Translations under genes and position numbers: made by a program
Notes under the pieces: model-generated
Database searches by the model: none
What the model saw: only the letters and a program-made list of their open reading frames with translations
Told to the model about the DNA's origin: nothing
Shown: positions 46,201-59,564 of the stretch, piece by piece
Numbering within the stretch: position 1 is the first letter of the stretch
Layout of the letters: every line of letters begins with the position of its first letter
Assembly: GCA_950295325.1 (NCBI GenBank)
Contig: OX485803.1
Span: 32,302,001-32,366,000, forward strand
Origin: Polytrichum commune
Taxonomy: Eukaryota; Streptophyta; Polytrichopsida; Polytrichales; Polytrichaceae
Reading direction: 5' to 3'
DNA length: 64,000 nt

Positions 46201-49200
46201 AAAGACATGTTTATAATAGATTGGACTATGTCCTCAATATGTGATCACCATTCTACACCATTCGAATGTATTGTGGTGAAATTTAATTATCATTTGCAAG
46301 TCTTTTATATTATGCTCAATTATAAACGGCATACAAATATAGATGTAGTCAATATGATGATCTTGAAATCTTCCAATTTGCTCAAATTCAAGAGCAATAC
46401 CCTACACCTCTCTAAGATAACAGAAATCAACAAATTTGTTTATCTCTGATATTTCGAATATAACCTTCATCACTAAAATCAAACCTACACCATCTTTGTC
46501 ATTGTCATGCTTAAAGTTCTTTACCAACTCATCATGCTTTTCTTTAATTTTTATTTTATTTTGTACTTTCTATGTACATGCCCAATCTCCTCTCTCAAAC
46601 ACTCAGATTAAAGAGCCCCAAAGAAACGAACTCTCAAACTCACATTCCATTCCCCTAACCTCTTGCATCTTCTTAAATTCCAAGTTCACAATATGTTTTC
46701 CATTCTTCTACTAACCTAACTCAGGGCCATAATCCGCCTAATTACAATATCCTCAAAACTTTTGACAAAAAAATAAAAATGACAATGATTTTATGAGTAT
46801 TTGAAAAATTACGAATGATACTATTGAGAAAAGATGCCCATCAATATTGTTGCTCGTCGTTGGGATTACAACCAACTTTAGTTCATGTTCACATCATTTA
46901 TTGCATCACAAGTTGTAAAATAAGAGTTGCCCTAGTCCTAATACCACAAGGAGAAACAATATTGGTTCAATGGATATTTGATAGTTATGAATTGAGACAA
47001 GGTATCCATCTAAAATAATTGAAGGAGAAGGTTCAACAACTCACACGAGAAGAAATGACATTCGTTATAAATATCACATCTGGATTGTCTTCATGAAGTT
47101 GGAGCACCGTCATCCAAATGTGGTACTGCGAATGCCACAAGGATTGGTGGTGAGCTGCCTCGACGCTTGGAGTCTCCACAATTATGAGATTTTTTAAGAA
47201 AATCTGACAAGAGATGTACGATGCACACAAGTATCTAGCTAACCAAATATAAATTGTTTTAAAACGCATGTAGAAATTTGATGAGCTAATGAAGCATGTA
47301 TATTAGCAAAGTGAGGTATTTATTATGTTAATGAGATTTTAATTAAATCAACATAATCAATATCCATTATTGTGTGTAAACGTAGCTGATAATGCCATTC
47401 CAAGTTACTCTATCTTTTGAAGCAAACAAAGGAGAAGAAAATACATTGCTACATATGAAGATGGAGCGATTATGGGCCCTACAATAAAACACCAATAAAC
47501 AAGGTCTTATTAACTGTTGGGTTGGACCATTTTTTCAAGCACATTTAAAACATTTGTCCTACAAACAAACATCTATTAAGTTTGGATAGCCATGAATGTT
47601 GTGTCTCACAAGGTTGTAGTCATAAAAGGTAAAAATGAAGGTTTAGACATGGTGAAATTATTTAGCTATGAGTTGCAATATTTGGGTATTACATGTTTTT
47701 AACCTTCTGAAGTTGCATTTGAGATCATGACAACACGGATAATGAATGCCATGGCCAATTGAGCTTTACTAAACCAACAACGTCATGAAAGTTGACCATA
47801 CAATGAGCTCAAATGAGGTAAGAACTCATTTTTATGTTGAGAATGAAACGATTAAGACGTAGATATAGACACACCATTAAGTACTACGGACCATAATAAC
47901 TTCTCTCATTCTATTTCTTTGACACATTTTGTAATGTCTTAAACATCCCAAACACGAAGATCCCCTCATTGATTACTCGAAGTCTTTGATTGTGACCATT
48001 GATCAATACCTATACGTCTCCCATGGAAAAACAAAACATAAAGAGCATCTTGATAAGGAAAGAAAAGAAAAAGAAGAATAAAAAAATAAATTATAGCAAA
48101 TAAAGAAACAAAAAATCTTGCTCTAGGGGAGAACAAATAAGGAAATATTCCTAGAGAGGCTTCTAAGGAGGCTTTTAAGGATTTTTGGTCTTCACAACAT
48201 GTGAGAGCCATGTTGCTATCAAAATTGTTGCAAAACAATGACAATCTACAAGGTTTAAAGCCATGTATTGCGGGAGAGTCCAACTAGTTCATTAGTAGTC
48301 GATTTTGACAAATGTTAGAGACAAATTTAAGAAAAATTTGAGATTTGTCATGATTGCCATAATTGTTGGACCAATCAACATATATATACGATGTTGGACA
48401 TGACAATGATATTGATGAATGAGTATCTCCTACGTTTAGACCTCTAATCATGTTACGACTTTCTAAAGATTACCTCAAAGACCATTAAATTTTTCTCATA
48501 GGAATTTAGACACTAGTCTACATGTATACAATATCTAGGTCTAGTTGATTAATCTAGATGTGCTGGCCAAATTTGTTTCAACAAATTGCCATCAAGCAAA
48601 GAACATTCAATGTGCATGTTGAGATTACTCACTTTTTTTGTGATGCCTACACATGCTTTAATTGGGGCAATGGCATTTGTGGAGTTGCAGTGGGTCTTAC
48701 AAGCTCTCAGTTTGTAGGTGCCATCCTTGGAAGATAAGAAAGAGGTATGAAGTCCTCTAATTGTCCAATCACTATGGGTTTGTGAAGAACATCACGAATG
48801 CTTGTTGTTCAGTGCTTGACGTAAGTCAATGTAAGTGCAGTAGTTTGTGTGCATTATAACAAACTTCTTCATGTCTTTGTTTTTGTTGCAACAAAGAAAA
48901 AAGTTTGCATCAATGCATGTCAATTTGACTCCAAACTACATTGGTTTGTAGCAAGCTCTAGCAATGTAGATAGAGAAATAATATAGTGTCATACATTTGG
49001 ATGCAATGTGACAACCTTTGCCACGTCTATCCTTTTTAGGAATGGACAGAAAAAACTTGCATCTACAAATGTTGATTTGGCTCTTAATCATATACCTAAC
49101 TTGAAGCTAGGTATAAGGAAAAAGGCCATGGATCTCATGTCTTACAGAAGCGGTCATAAAAGCCAAAATTCATATTCAATTTAAAATGTAAAATGTAAAA

Positions 49201-49589
49201 TTTTAGTTTTTGGAAATAGACAAATATTTCATTTTACTTTGTATAAGGAAAAAAAAAATCGTTGATTACCATAGAAGAGGCCATTGTGATAATTCACCAC
49301 TATGTAGCTCTTAGTCATATGGTACCATATGGTATTTAGCGTGAGTATACAAGCAAAGAAGTTTTATTGGATCTGAATCATATCTCCTATACAAATATGT
49401 GGTATGAGGCATGCAAAAATCTTTTCAATATCGATCAACGCGTGTTACATGTACTATGATCATTTCTCAACTTTGACATGAAACTAGAATGAAATTGATT
49501 TTAGGGTTTGAATAGTCCAAAGGCTAATGGGAGTGAAAGTACATCAGGATGGTCAAAAGTCAATAGCATTGGTAACATATTCTACATAA
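46201..49589. other. intergenic DNA, possible transposon debris
   Basis: Broken frames with stops, for instance near 47040-47160 and 47590-47760 on the plus strand, look like decayed coding sequence, but no family can be named. No intact gene is supported. Confidence 0.35.
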
Positions 49590-49652
49590 ATGAGAGTGCT
49601 TGAAGTGTATTGGTCACGGGTTCCCAATCTCGTGTGTGAAGTGGCCCTTATT
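49590..49652 (+). mobile_element. terminal fragment of MITE family A (A4)
   Basis: It contains GAGAGTGCTTGAAGTGTATTGGTCACGG and ends CTCGTGTGTGAAGTGGCCC followed by TTA. It preserves the longer right end that A1 has lost. Confidence 0.65.
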
Positions 49653-49659
49653 GTGTGTT

Positions 49660-49728
49660 TCATATTTTAGGGAGAAATGGGCTAGTCGGAAAAAGTAACC
49701 ATTTAAGACCCAACTATCTTAGAGCTAG
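49660..49728 (-). repeat. partial reversed copy of repeat family G (G3)
   Basis: Reversed, it reads TTGGGTCTTAAATGGTTAC and then CTAGCCCATTT, matching the start of G2. It abuts the family A fragment. Confidence 0.5.
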
Positions 49729-50004
49729 ACAAAGCCACGGGTTGGTTGCAATACTACGAAGATAGCACCCGCCACAAGAGAGTGAAGGAGGCTCCACGGC
49801 CTAAGCCCCCGGGACAAATGATTACTAAGCATTGACTTGTAAGGAGATCCAAAAAAAAAAATGATTCTATTCATGAGCCATCATTGTTGCGCTCACAAAT
49901 AGACACGAAAAGGAAACCCCCTTCAATTCAAGTCCATGCCAATAGTTCAACCTTCCTCTACCTCATTGAAAACCGTATCCATAGCCCAAGTTCATGCATA
50001 TAAC
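49729..50004. other. intergenic, nothing recognised
   Basis: No gene or repeat is supported here. Confidence 0.4.
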
Positions 50005-50180
50005 ATTATTCAGATCCATAACAACGTTCTCTGGGATTCATAATATTATGTGGAATATTTCCCATATTTAGATTGAATGTGGAAAATATTCCACATAATA
50101 CTGTCAATCCCACATAACATTGTTATGAATATGTGGAATATTGTCAGTCTCACAAAACATTATTATGAATCTGAATAATT
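50005..50180. repeat. nested hairpin MITE-like repeat (176 bases)
   Basis: The outer arms ATTATTCAGATCCATAAC and GTTATGAATCTGAATAAT pair with one or two changes. Inside is a second palindrome around TTATGTGGAATATTTCCCAT. The whole unit can fold into a long stem. Confidence 0.65.
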
Positions 50181-51224
50181 TTATGTAAGTTTTTCACCAA
50201 CTCGTGTTTTTTTATCTTTCTAAACAACCATGTGGTTCATGCCCGCAAAAGAATCTTAGAAAGTGAACAAGCACACGAGCTCACCAAAAGAAAGGTCGAC
50301 AATCTTGAGCCGCATGTTAACGATTTAGTGACTTTTCCAACCCACACCATCTCCTTTCGACATCTCTAGACTTGATTCACAACAACTATCAATAGGTTCA
50401 TTAGACAACTACAATTTTTGTTAATGTATGAGACAAATCATGACCCGGTTAATCCCAAATAAACTTGCGTCACCAAATGAGAAGAGTCATAATTTATATA
50501 ACACTCTAAAATCACTTATAGACCACATGTTGTTGCACAATAGTTTAGATTACACAACTCATGAAAGTCAAATATGCAAAACATATAGATAACCATTGAG
50601 AACAATTTAATACTAAGTGACTAAAATATTATCCATTTGAATACCCATCTATGTAATATGACAAATAGAGATGTGGTCACCTCTTAACCCCTACATATAC
50701 TTGGGCGTTTTAGGGTGAAAACATGTGAACTTAGTGACTTGGGTTTAGAAATTGTTTGAAAGAGATCAACACGTGTTTAGTGAAATGTCATTCTATGGAT
50801 GTAGGTTGTTCGTAGTGTATAAAATTTGTGTTTGTTATTTAGCCGCCCACATGTCATCCTTAGGTACATAATTATAAATTTATAGGAGTGGTATGAAATG
50901 GACAAAATTGACAACTTTTTTGGAGTGAAAAAAGGACGAATCTCCTATCAAATGAATGGATTTTGCAAAACCTATAAAATGTCTTTTCATTATCTAAATA
51001 CCAATGCATTATGAAAACATACTTGAATGTGATTTTTTGTTCCCACCGCTTGCAAATGCCCAAACCCTAAATGCTTCCTCCAATGAGCTTAGAACTTCAA
51101 CTAAATAGATGGACTCCAAAATAAACGAAGTCGAAAACCCCGGTGGTAGATATTCTTCAATACACGATGTGAAATTATGTAAGACATGTGAAACCTCGAC
51201 AAGAATAACGAACTCATGTTGCTA
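50181..51224. other. intergenic, nothing recognised
   Basis: AT-rich DNA without a supported gene. Confidence 0.4.
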
Positions 51225-51790
51225 TATTTGGCTTGGATATTGATGACCTTGAAACATGTTTGGACGTGATCGACGGGGATTCTCTATGCTTATTCAGCAA
51301 AGTGGTTGCCATATTCCTTAATGCTAATGATATTGTTCTAGTCTCTAAATCAAGAGCATGCTTATAAAGACTTTTCAACAAGCTATATGAGTTTTACACA
51401 ACTTGTGGCCCTTTATGTCAATTTGTATAAGACCAAAATATTCATCTTTGGCCACAACAAAAGGAAATTAAACCAACATGTAGATCATCTGGACAAAGAG
51501 CAAATTGAGAGAGCCCACAATTATAGACACCTTGGGTTTGATTTTTATTTACGTGGTTAGTTTGAGACATCAAATAAAAGGCTATGAATTACAGGTATGA
51601 AAGCCTTGAGGCCCATCTTAAGGAAAGAAGCAGTAGTTGGAGTCACACTACTGCTAAAACATTGGTTGACAAATGAGTTTTGGCCCCACTCCGTTGGATG
51701 TCTTGTTCTCAAATCTTTCGATATGTGTAACCCTGATATACTATTCAAAGGGGAAAAAATTAAACTACTGAAATCATTATATGTAATCTC
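51225..51790 (+). mobile_element. decayed LINE reverse-transcriptase fragment
   Basis: Broken plus-strand frames read IDDLETCLDV, then VAIFLNANDIVLVSKS at the place of the YADD catalytic motif, then GLYVNLYKTKIFIFGHNKRK, YRHLGFDF, and further on a block reading KALRPILRKEAVVGVTL. This order is that of a non-LTR retrotransposon reverse transcriptase from motif C onward. Stops and at least one frameshift are present, and the catalytic aspartate pair is lost. It cannot be active. Confidence 0.7.
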
Positions 51791-52019
51791 CATATCTTTT
51801 TAAAGTTGCAAATTTTCACAAATTATGAGAAAAATGTAAATTCTCATGCATTCATCAACATAGCATTTGATGTCGAGGTTGTTCAAAAATCATGTTGTTG
51901 TGCTAAGGTAGACGTACCTAATTCCAACATAGCAAGAATATGAACACACCTTTTTGAGTGATACGTGGTCATGTGTAAATTTAAAGTCTGACACCAGAAA
52001 AACATGTGTTTGGAAGAGA
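51791..52019. other. short intergenic stretch
   Basis: It may hold further LINE debris; nothing is clear. Confidence 0.3.
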
Positions 52020-52290
52020 TTTAACTACCTGCTCAAAATATGCTAACCATTCTAGATCCAATAGTCAACATGATGGAGGGGCTTATAAGATCACGTAATG
52101 AACATGAGAATCTTCACTTTGGCAATGAATAAAACATTCATGACGGCTCCAAAAATTATGAGCCAATTGACTACATGCAAATTTGGATAGAACTTCACCT
52201 CAAGAAAGCCTCTAGGTGTTTTAGATAAAAGAAAAAAATGGTCTAAACATGTACCCGGTGAGATCACATCACTTTGTAACATAACCTACT
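52020..52290 (-). repeat. reversed copy of repeat family G (G4)
   Basis: Reversed, it contains TTTTTGGAGCCGTCATGAATG, AAAGTGAAGATTCTCATG and CATGTTGACTATTGGA in the order of G1 and G2. The first part, 52190-52290, is less alignable. A minus-strand open frame covers the same central block as in G2. Confidence 0.55.
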
Positions 52291-53551
52291 CATATAAATG
52301 TAACGGTTCCCTTTCCCAAGTATCAAAATAAAGTTGTCCTTGAACAAAAAGTGCCGTTCAATGCTACACTAATCATTAATTTCAGTTTGAATTTGGAGTA
52401 CCATACTTGAGCATGTGAGAAGTTTAAACGTTAATTAGAAAGATAAACTATGGGATTATGTAACCATGCTTTTGTGTTCACTTTCTATGTTTACTTTATT
52501 TTAGTTCCTATGTTGTTACAAAATTGAGATTCAAACCGAAGCTCTTCCCTATTCATTTGGCCTAGTTGGATCCCAACATGTATATTTCATGATTATCCAA
52601 GTAGTGAACACATAGTATATGTGATTGAAGAATGTTATGCACAAAGGTCAAAGAATGTTGCAACATAAATCATGTTGTGTGTGACAACAAGGTCAAGATG
52701 GGAAGGTTCCAATGTATCAACATGATTTTTTTAGGGGTTGTTTACATCATGGATCATGAAGTTGCCCAATGCTTCTCTAGAATATGTGATTGGCCTTTGA
52801 ACTCATCTCGGGGCTCATTTTGGTTTACATCGAGTAAAAAAATGTCAAAGTGGACATGGAGTCTGAGATACTTAGAAGGTTTGTTTTCACGCCTACATTA
52901 TCCATTGTCATGGTCCAAACAAGTTTTGCAGTGAGAGAGGCAAAAGAGGTTCGCTCGCTGCGAAAGTCAAGGAACCACGATAAAGAAATGTTGTTTTAAT
53001 ATTTTATCATTTTTTGGCCAAACATTATTGTAACTAGGAGGATAGAACAAAGGAAGAAGGGGAGGCGGTAAAAACATGGAAAGTTCCAAAATTGTCTTTT
53101 TTGGGCATATATTAAAAAAAAATCAGCATATCCATTTTTTGGTGCATGGTCACTCCTCCTGGTCCATGTTTGATTTACACCTAGGAAGGGGCCCAAAGGC
53201 TTTAAGAATTGCAATTTTATCATAGATTTGACCATGGAAGTGTAATCATGGAAAAGGGCGATCTAACATGGGACAACTTCATGGTTCATGATGTATGCAA
53301 CCCCTAAGTGGGTATCCTCTGTGGCTACCCAATTCTAATCAATTTTCAACAATTGCACAACACCCCCACGAGGTCACTCTTTGTAAAATATTGAGAACCA
53401 AGTGCAAAAAACAAAGGGTGGGGTAAAATCCTCACTAGTTGAATTTATAAAACAATTGGCATGAATGTAGGGCATAATAATAATAATAATAATAATATGA
53501 GAGAGACTAGGTATATCCAAAAACCTATGGATTAGCCCATGAACATGCACA
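52291..53551. other. intergenic DNA with an AAT microsatellite
   Basis: About eight AAT/ATA units lie at 53474-53497. No gene is supported. Confidence 0.45.
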
Positions 53552-53937
53552 CTACACTAAATATGACATTTAGTGTCACTGATTCTAATTGTCTTGCTCA
53601 ATACTAATTGTAAATTGTGGTATAGTGTCACCGACACTAAATGTTAGCCCAACATTATTCATCATTCCTTGTAAAAAAATTTTTTTGGGGGGGGGGTTAT
53701 AGATTCACATTGTTTCAATTACTGTCACTTACCGAATGATTTTCATCCAAATTTCAATCACCCATGACAATATTTCATAACGAATTGTTGACAAGAGAAG
53801 GTAGGGTTTTGGCCAATGGATGAACTCATCCATCATGCAACATCCATGACAATATTTGTTCAAGAAGTGTCATCCAAAAAAGTTTCCATAGTGTCACATA
53901 GAATACCATATGACACTAAATATCATCTTTTACTGCA
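53552..53937 (+). mobile_element. MITE family C, copy C4
   Basis: It begins CTACACTAAATATGACATTT and carries the complete family C body, including the TGTCAACAATTCG-like segment also in C3. The right end is decayed. A run of seven A, seven T and ten G (53673-53696) interrupts the body. Confidence 0.75.
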
Positions 53938-56900
53938 CTTCATAACCTTGTTGAAAACCCCCCTTTATTGAATGTAATCCATATCGCTACAAGGGAGTTA
54001 CCCCCCAACATAGCACATCAAACCTCCTAACAAATGCAAGAAGCCCATCAACTACTTGATGTACTTCTATAAGGATCGCAAGTCCTAAGGGCATGTAGTC
54101 ATGGTGTAGTCACAAAAATCCATGGTTTCTAAAGTTTACATTTGAGTTCGCATCTATGGTCAAGGGTGAAGCGTCTTTCGATCATCTCTCTTCACTTTTG
54201 TCACAAGCAACACCAAGTGAAAATCGTGGTTGACGATGGTCATTTGTAGAATGGGAAAAGATGACTCCAATATTTGCTACCGGCCTAGATTACGATACAT
54301 TTATCTTCTATAAGCAATCCCAAAACGCGCATCACGAGAATTCCGAAAAGGGATCCTTCACAATAAGAAACGGTTGTCATCCAAAAAGTGCAAGCAAACG
54401 TATTCTAACTCTTCGAGTACAAATGGCTCTACAATGTCCACAACACTTTCTCTCACCATCTTTGATTCTAGGGCAATTTGAGAGGGACCCATGGTCATCC
54501 CATAAACGTGGTTCCATCTACAAACAAGGATTCGTACTCTCGTATGTGATATCACACAAAGCAACCATAAAAAATGTGCAGCAAGCCTTCAAGGTAGAGC
54601 CCAAACTTATACGTGTCGGTCAAAAAGTTTCAAAATTGGGTGGTGTGGACTCAAATACCTTGTGAGGACTCCCAGTCTCATTGTAGCTGGATTGGTTGAT
54701 CGTCCAAATACCCCTATCTCTCAACCATGCGGGAATACAATTGGCCTCCCTTTAGAAGCCACAAAATATATTAACTACAATGATGATCAATTCTTATATG
54801 CGAGATGTTAATGCGTCCCCCTTAGCCAATTATGGGTGGGGACATAACCAAAGTTGTATGTAGTAGGATGCAACATTCGACCTATGCTTTAGGACTAATG
54901 CACTCAATTCAGTTTCTTGAATGTGGCGTAGGTCCACACCGTTGGTGTATGGCACTTATTTCCATTGAATACAAGCCTCACACCTCCACTTACTGTGAAA
55001 TTTGCATAAGACAGGCCGGTCGAATTTGTGTGTTACATCCACTTGGGAGCTATGGTCAATCATTTGTGAACAAAGTATTTGTTCAAACCCTTCCCATGTT
55101 CCCAATGTGTTCCCAATGGTCCCTCAAAAAGTCCCAAATTTGAGTTAAAGTCATGAATTGTTGTTCTCGAGCCCTTGGTAGAAGTGAAGGAATAAGCATA
55201 TCGAACATATGCCGGCAAGTATGCATATGTTTTTTTTTGGGGGTCTCCGTTGGCTCATTCAAGTATCTACATGTCTCATAATAAGACATTGTGTTGGACA
55301 ACGTGCAAGGTATTTAGGGACCTACATAAGCTTCGGGTGGCACATGAAGAGTGTGTACTTGTCCAAGGTGCTTGGCATCTATACATTCCTAGAATTCGCA
55401 TAGTTTCACGCAAGTATGATACCTTTTATCATGGGAACTATTAAATTTTCTATTGTGTTTCCAAAACTTAAAGCTTTGAGTTTGTTATGTTGTCATTGTC
55501 TTTGAAGAGCATGTGTAAGTCTAGCTTTCCATGGAATGCAAAATAGGATTACAACCAACTCATGTTTAAGAACAATCCGTTTTAGAAAATTATTAGTTAT
55601 ATACTTTTGAATAACTCATATGAATAGGTGGACGTATCAATACTGTTTATTTTGTTTGGATATTATGAGAGACACGTAAATTAGCCGGTTTGAACTCATT
55701 GTGATGTACTTTCAGTCGCATTAACATCTTTTTGATTAACAAACTTAAAACCATTTACATAGTTAATTTAATTGTGGAAACTAAAACATGATCATAACAT
55801 GAGATCTTTGTAATTCAATGCAATCGATTGATAACACTTTAAGCTAAATTTAATGTCCAATCTCAATCAAACTTATATGAGCAAATTTATCCACGGGTTT
55901 GTTCACCAAGGGGGGTATCCAACGCTTCACTAGAAAACATGGTGCAATAAATACAAGATCTCATTTCAAAATTTGAAGTGGAAATTATAAAATTATCCTA
56001 AAAACTTAGGGTGTTAGAAACCCAACCTCAAAGTATGATAGGCACAATTCAAAAAGAATTATTGAATGCATGGAATATGCTATGCATATGTGAATTAGTT
56101 CATAGGCCCTTTGACAATACCCCATTCTCACATGTGACCCCTTAACCCCTAGAAACTTGGATCTATTTCCAAAAAGTATGAGCATGATATAGGAATATTT
56201 TTTTGTGTGCTTGAAGGAGTGCAAATGTTTGTAAGAGGCACATGATTTGGGCACTGAAATTGAAGTTTTCTCAATGGCGTAGAATCTATAAATGATGTCT
56301 TTGATCAATCGTAATGGTCAAAAGATGCATTGTAACCTAAATTAAACATCTTATAAAAGGAGGACCTCAAACAAAGGTTTGAAAATCCATGATTTCACCC
56401 TTTGAGTAGACATCGACCACTTTGTGGTCGCCCAAGTTGTTCAAGGTTAAATTACATGGAGAGTTACTCCTCATGCTACCAAAACATCTAAGGTATAGTG
56501 ACATAATGGCTTAGACCTTAGTCCATTTTTACATGAGTACGTGTCATGGGATCTTAATGACTACTTTTAAACTAGAATTCAATAAAGATAGACAAAGCTT
56601 CAAATACAAGAACATGAATCCAATGTTTATGCAGATAGGCAATTCAGTGCCAGTTGTTTTGCTTGTGAGAAGCACGGGTAGATCACTCCATTGTCAAGTT
56701 GAACACCACGTGTGACCAAAAAAAATCTTCTTTTGGTAAGTTGCACCACCAAAATGGGTCAAAACAATTTCAAATTTTTTTCATGAGTAGATATACACAT
56801 TACCTATGACATAGTTAAAAGTGGTTACTAAATTTGATGATTTGTTTTTTTCATAAAACATACCATTTCTAACTAGAATGACACATAATTGAACTAAAAC

Positions 56901-58256
56901 AATTACTAAAAAAAAATAAAGATGACTAAAATTTTCAAAAGAGTATACAAAAGATATTATCAATGGTTATGTATATGTAGAAAAAATATCATAAATTTTA
57001 AAATTATATATGACATGTAATATAGGGGTAGCAAACTTTGTCCGCACGTGGTGTCAACTTGACAATGAAGTGACCTCCCCGTGGTGAGAAGGCATTCAAT
57101 AGCATGTGCGTTAAAAAAAAAACATCATAAAATTATTCAACAGTTGTGTGCAATTGGGAAGGCTTAGGAATCACCATTAGTAGAAAAATTATGCCTAAAA
57201 GAATCGTAGCTGAAATCGGTTGCAGTTCTTTTGACCAGCCTGATTTGCAGTTGCTAAACAAATACATCTTTTTCTTTCTCTTTTTGCGACTAATGTTTTG
57301 GAATTGGGCGGGGGGGGGGGTGTAATATACCATTAGAAAGATTTGCGTTCTTTTTGGCATAGTTTTCTACTAGTGCAATAGTGGATAAGCCACTTAAAAT
57401 GTTGAAGATGTATAATGTTAGGCTGAAATTACTTTTACCTATGCGGAACCCCAGATAGGCGGTTGCCTCTGTTGGATGACAACAAAACATTGATTTCCGA
57501 TTTGCAAATTTTTATTTGTTGACTACCGCTTGCCTAGTAGGCCTATATTTGGACTTAGATTCACAACCCATACAATGGCGTGGCTCCAAATGTTTGGTGA
57601 TTTTGCGCGGGGGGGGGGAGGGGTAATATATGTTAATGGAAAGTCCCCTCAATAGCTTAATAATGCCATGATGATAATCATGACCCGATTCTAGAATAAA
57701 TTTTCATTGAAAGATACATTGTTTGTAAATTTACAAATGGGTTCACATTCGGGTCCCAAGTCAAAGAAGCTTACACATTGAAACTTATTGGTCGAGAGCA
57801 AAATTTTAAACCCAAAAGAGTTTACAGTAAGGTCGGGGTCCAAGGTGTGGAACTACAAAGTGGCACGAACGTGGCATCATTTTCTTGTCAAATCTCGACG
57901 ATCTAGACTGCCCAATCAAGAAATTTCTTCTCCTAGTTTGAGTAACCAATCTTGAGTCCAAAAGCAAAGTCAACTAAGATGTGATATGGACCCTAAGTTT
58001 CTTGAAACATGAACCCTAATATGAACGCACCATGATTGTCCATTGCAACTTGTCCTATATGATTATGGCATTTTTTGAAAACAAACATATCAATGTCGTA
58101 ACCATTTGGACTTTTCTAGACATGTAGTCTTAAAGTTTTGACAAACAATTGGCAACTACATTAAGTAATTGTTAATTTATGTTCGAAAGTGCGAGAAAGC
58201 ACATCAAAGGAATATGAATTACTTTACCTGGTAAAGAATGATATTCTTGATTAAAA
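53938..58256. other. long intergenic stretch, no gene recognised
   Basis: Open frames up to 134 codons (54261-54665, plus) have no family resemblance and irregular codon use. G runs of 10-11 lie at 57310-57320 and 57609-57618. No copy of the named repeats was seen. Confidence 0.4.
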
Positions 58257-58305
58257 AAAAGTTATAGTAACTCCAAGTGGTAGCCCGCACTAATAGGACT
58301 ACTGG
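58257..58305. repeat. end fragment of a family F-like MITE
   Basis: It contains AGTTATAGTAACTCCAAGTGGTAGC and CGCACTAATAGGACTA, resembling the right end of F1 and the right end of the 3908-4184 element. Confidence 0.4.
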
Positions 58306-59352
58306 GTGGACTTGCTAATTCCGGTCCCACATGCTAGAGGTGATCTTTCTCTTTACTCCAAAGGCCCATTGGTTTTAATAGGTCCTTTCTTCATGTTGGG
58401 CTCCCATGGATTATTTGGAAATAACTTAATGACTTGGCCTACTTAGAAAGTGCAACAAGTTGTGTGGGATGCTCTTACGGATTGTGCGAAGAATAATTGG
58501 CTCGAGGTCAAGAAGGTCTTTGCAAGTGCTCAATGGTAGCTAGGGATGACGACCCAATGTCGTGTGTTAGAGGGTTAGTTGTCCATAGAAGACAAAGTGG
58601 GATCATTTGGAAACACTGCAAGGATCATGCCGTCATTTCATTGGACGATGTCACTGGGTTCAATATTTTTCACACAAAAGTGGGACAGAGTGATTGAAGC
58701 CACTAACATGCATATACGAGTTCTCACACAATTGGGCGACCTCGCTATATGCTTCCCAATTAGGGCTACGAGGTGACCCATATCAATACATGCACAAAAA
58801 TAGTGATGAAATAAAATTACGCTTTCACTTACATAACAAAATTCAAGTGTGCAAGAAGAGTTCCAATTCTGAAAAGTGCAATGAGCTGAAAGATGGTTAT
58901 CATGATGAGTTACCATTTTTTAGCTCATTTTAGGAGCTCGAGTGAGCTCAAAGATGGTTGCTATTGTAAGGATCATTATTGGAGCCTACGTTAATAGAAG
59001 AATCTAGTGTAAGTTTTTTGAGTTTGGCCTCTCATTATGTAGCCCCTTGATATCTTACTATAAGCATCAAAGTTCTCATTAAATTGGTTAACTATGTCAA
59101 ATTGTGCACTTGTCATGAGTGGACTTGGCTACTCGGGAGTGGTGAGGATCCCGGGTTCAAAACTCTTGGCTAGCCTCCTTACCATTGTCATAGGGTCCAT
59201 GTAGTAGCTAGGTTGCACAACGTGCAATGACATACATTCACATAAAGTCAATGATTGGAGTTTTTTGGTTGGGTAGATTGATTGCACACAATTATTCTGA
59301 TTGTATGCAAACTTTTCCAGAACCGTGTTGCATTGCATGTTGCGCAACTACG
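58306..59352. other. intergenic, nothing recognised
   Basis: Short overlapping frames without similarity. A GGTTCAAA string near 59155 is not part of a foldable tRNA. Confidence 0.4.
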
Positions 59353-59564
59353 TTGATTATCCCAATTAGTGTGTGTTATTATTCACAGTTACGCAGTGCA
59401 ATAATGCCTTACTTAAAGTTTAATTTCTACTACTGAAAGTTCAAGAGGTTGTTTGGACATTATAGAACATAACTGCCTTTGCTTGGTAAAATATTGCATT
59501 CCCATTAAATAGTTATAGCACTGTGTGACTCCGAATAGTAACACACACACTGTTTGGGATAATC
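59353..59564. mobile_element. MITE family F, copy F3
   Basis: It begins TTGATTATCCCAATTAGTGTG and ends, reversed, TGATTATCCCAAACAGTGTG. The paired ends are about 46 bases long. The interior matches F1. Confidence 0.8.

Noticed and set aside
54261-54665. 134-codon plus-strand frame
   Set aside because: No homology pattern, mixed composition, and an equally open antisense frame; treated as chance.
59145-59180. tRNA-like GGGTTCAAAACTC string
   Set aside because: No matching acceptor, D-arm or anticodon stem at the right distances.
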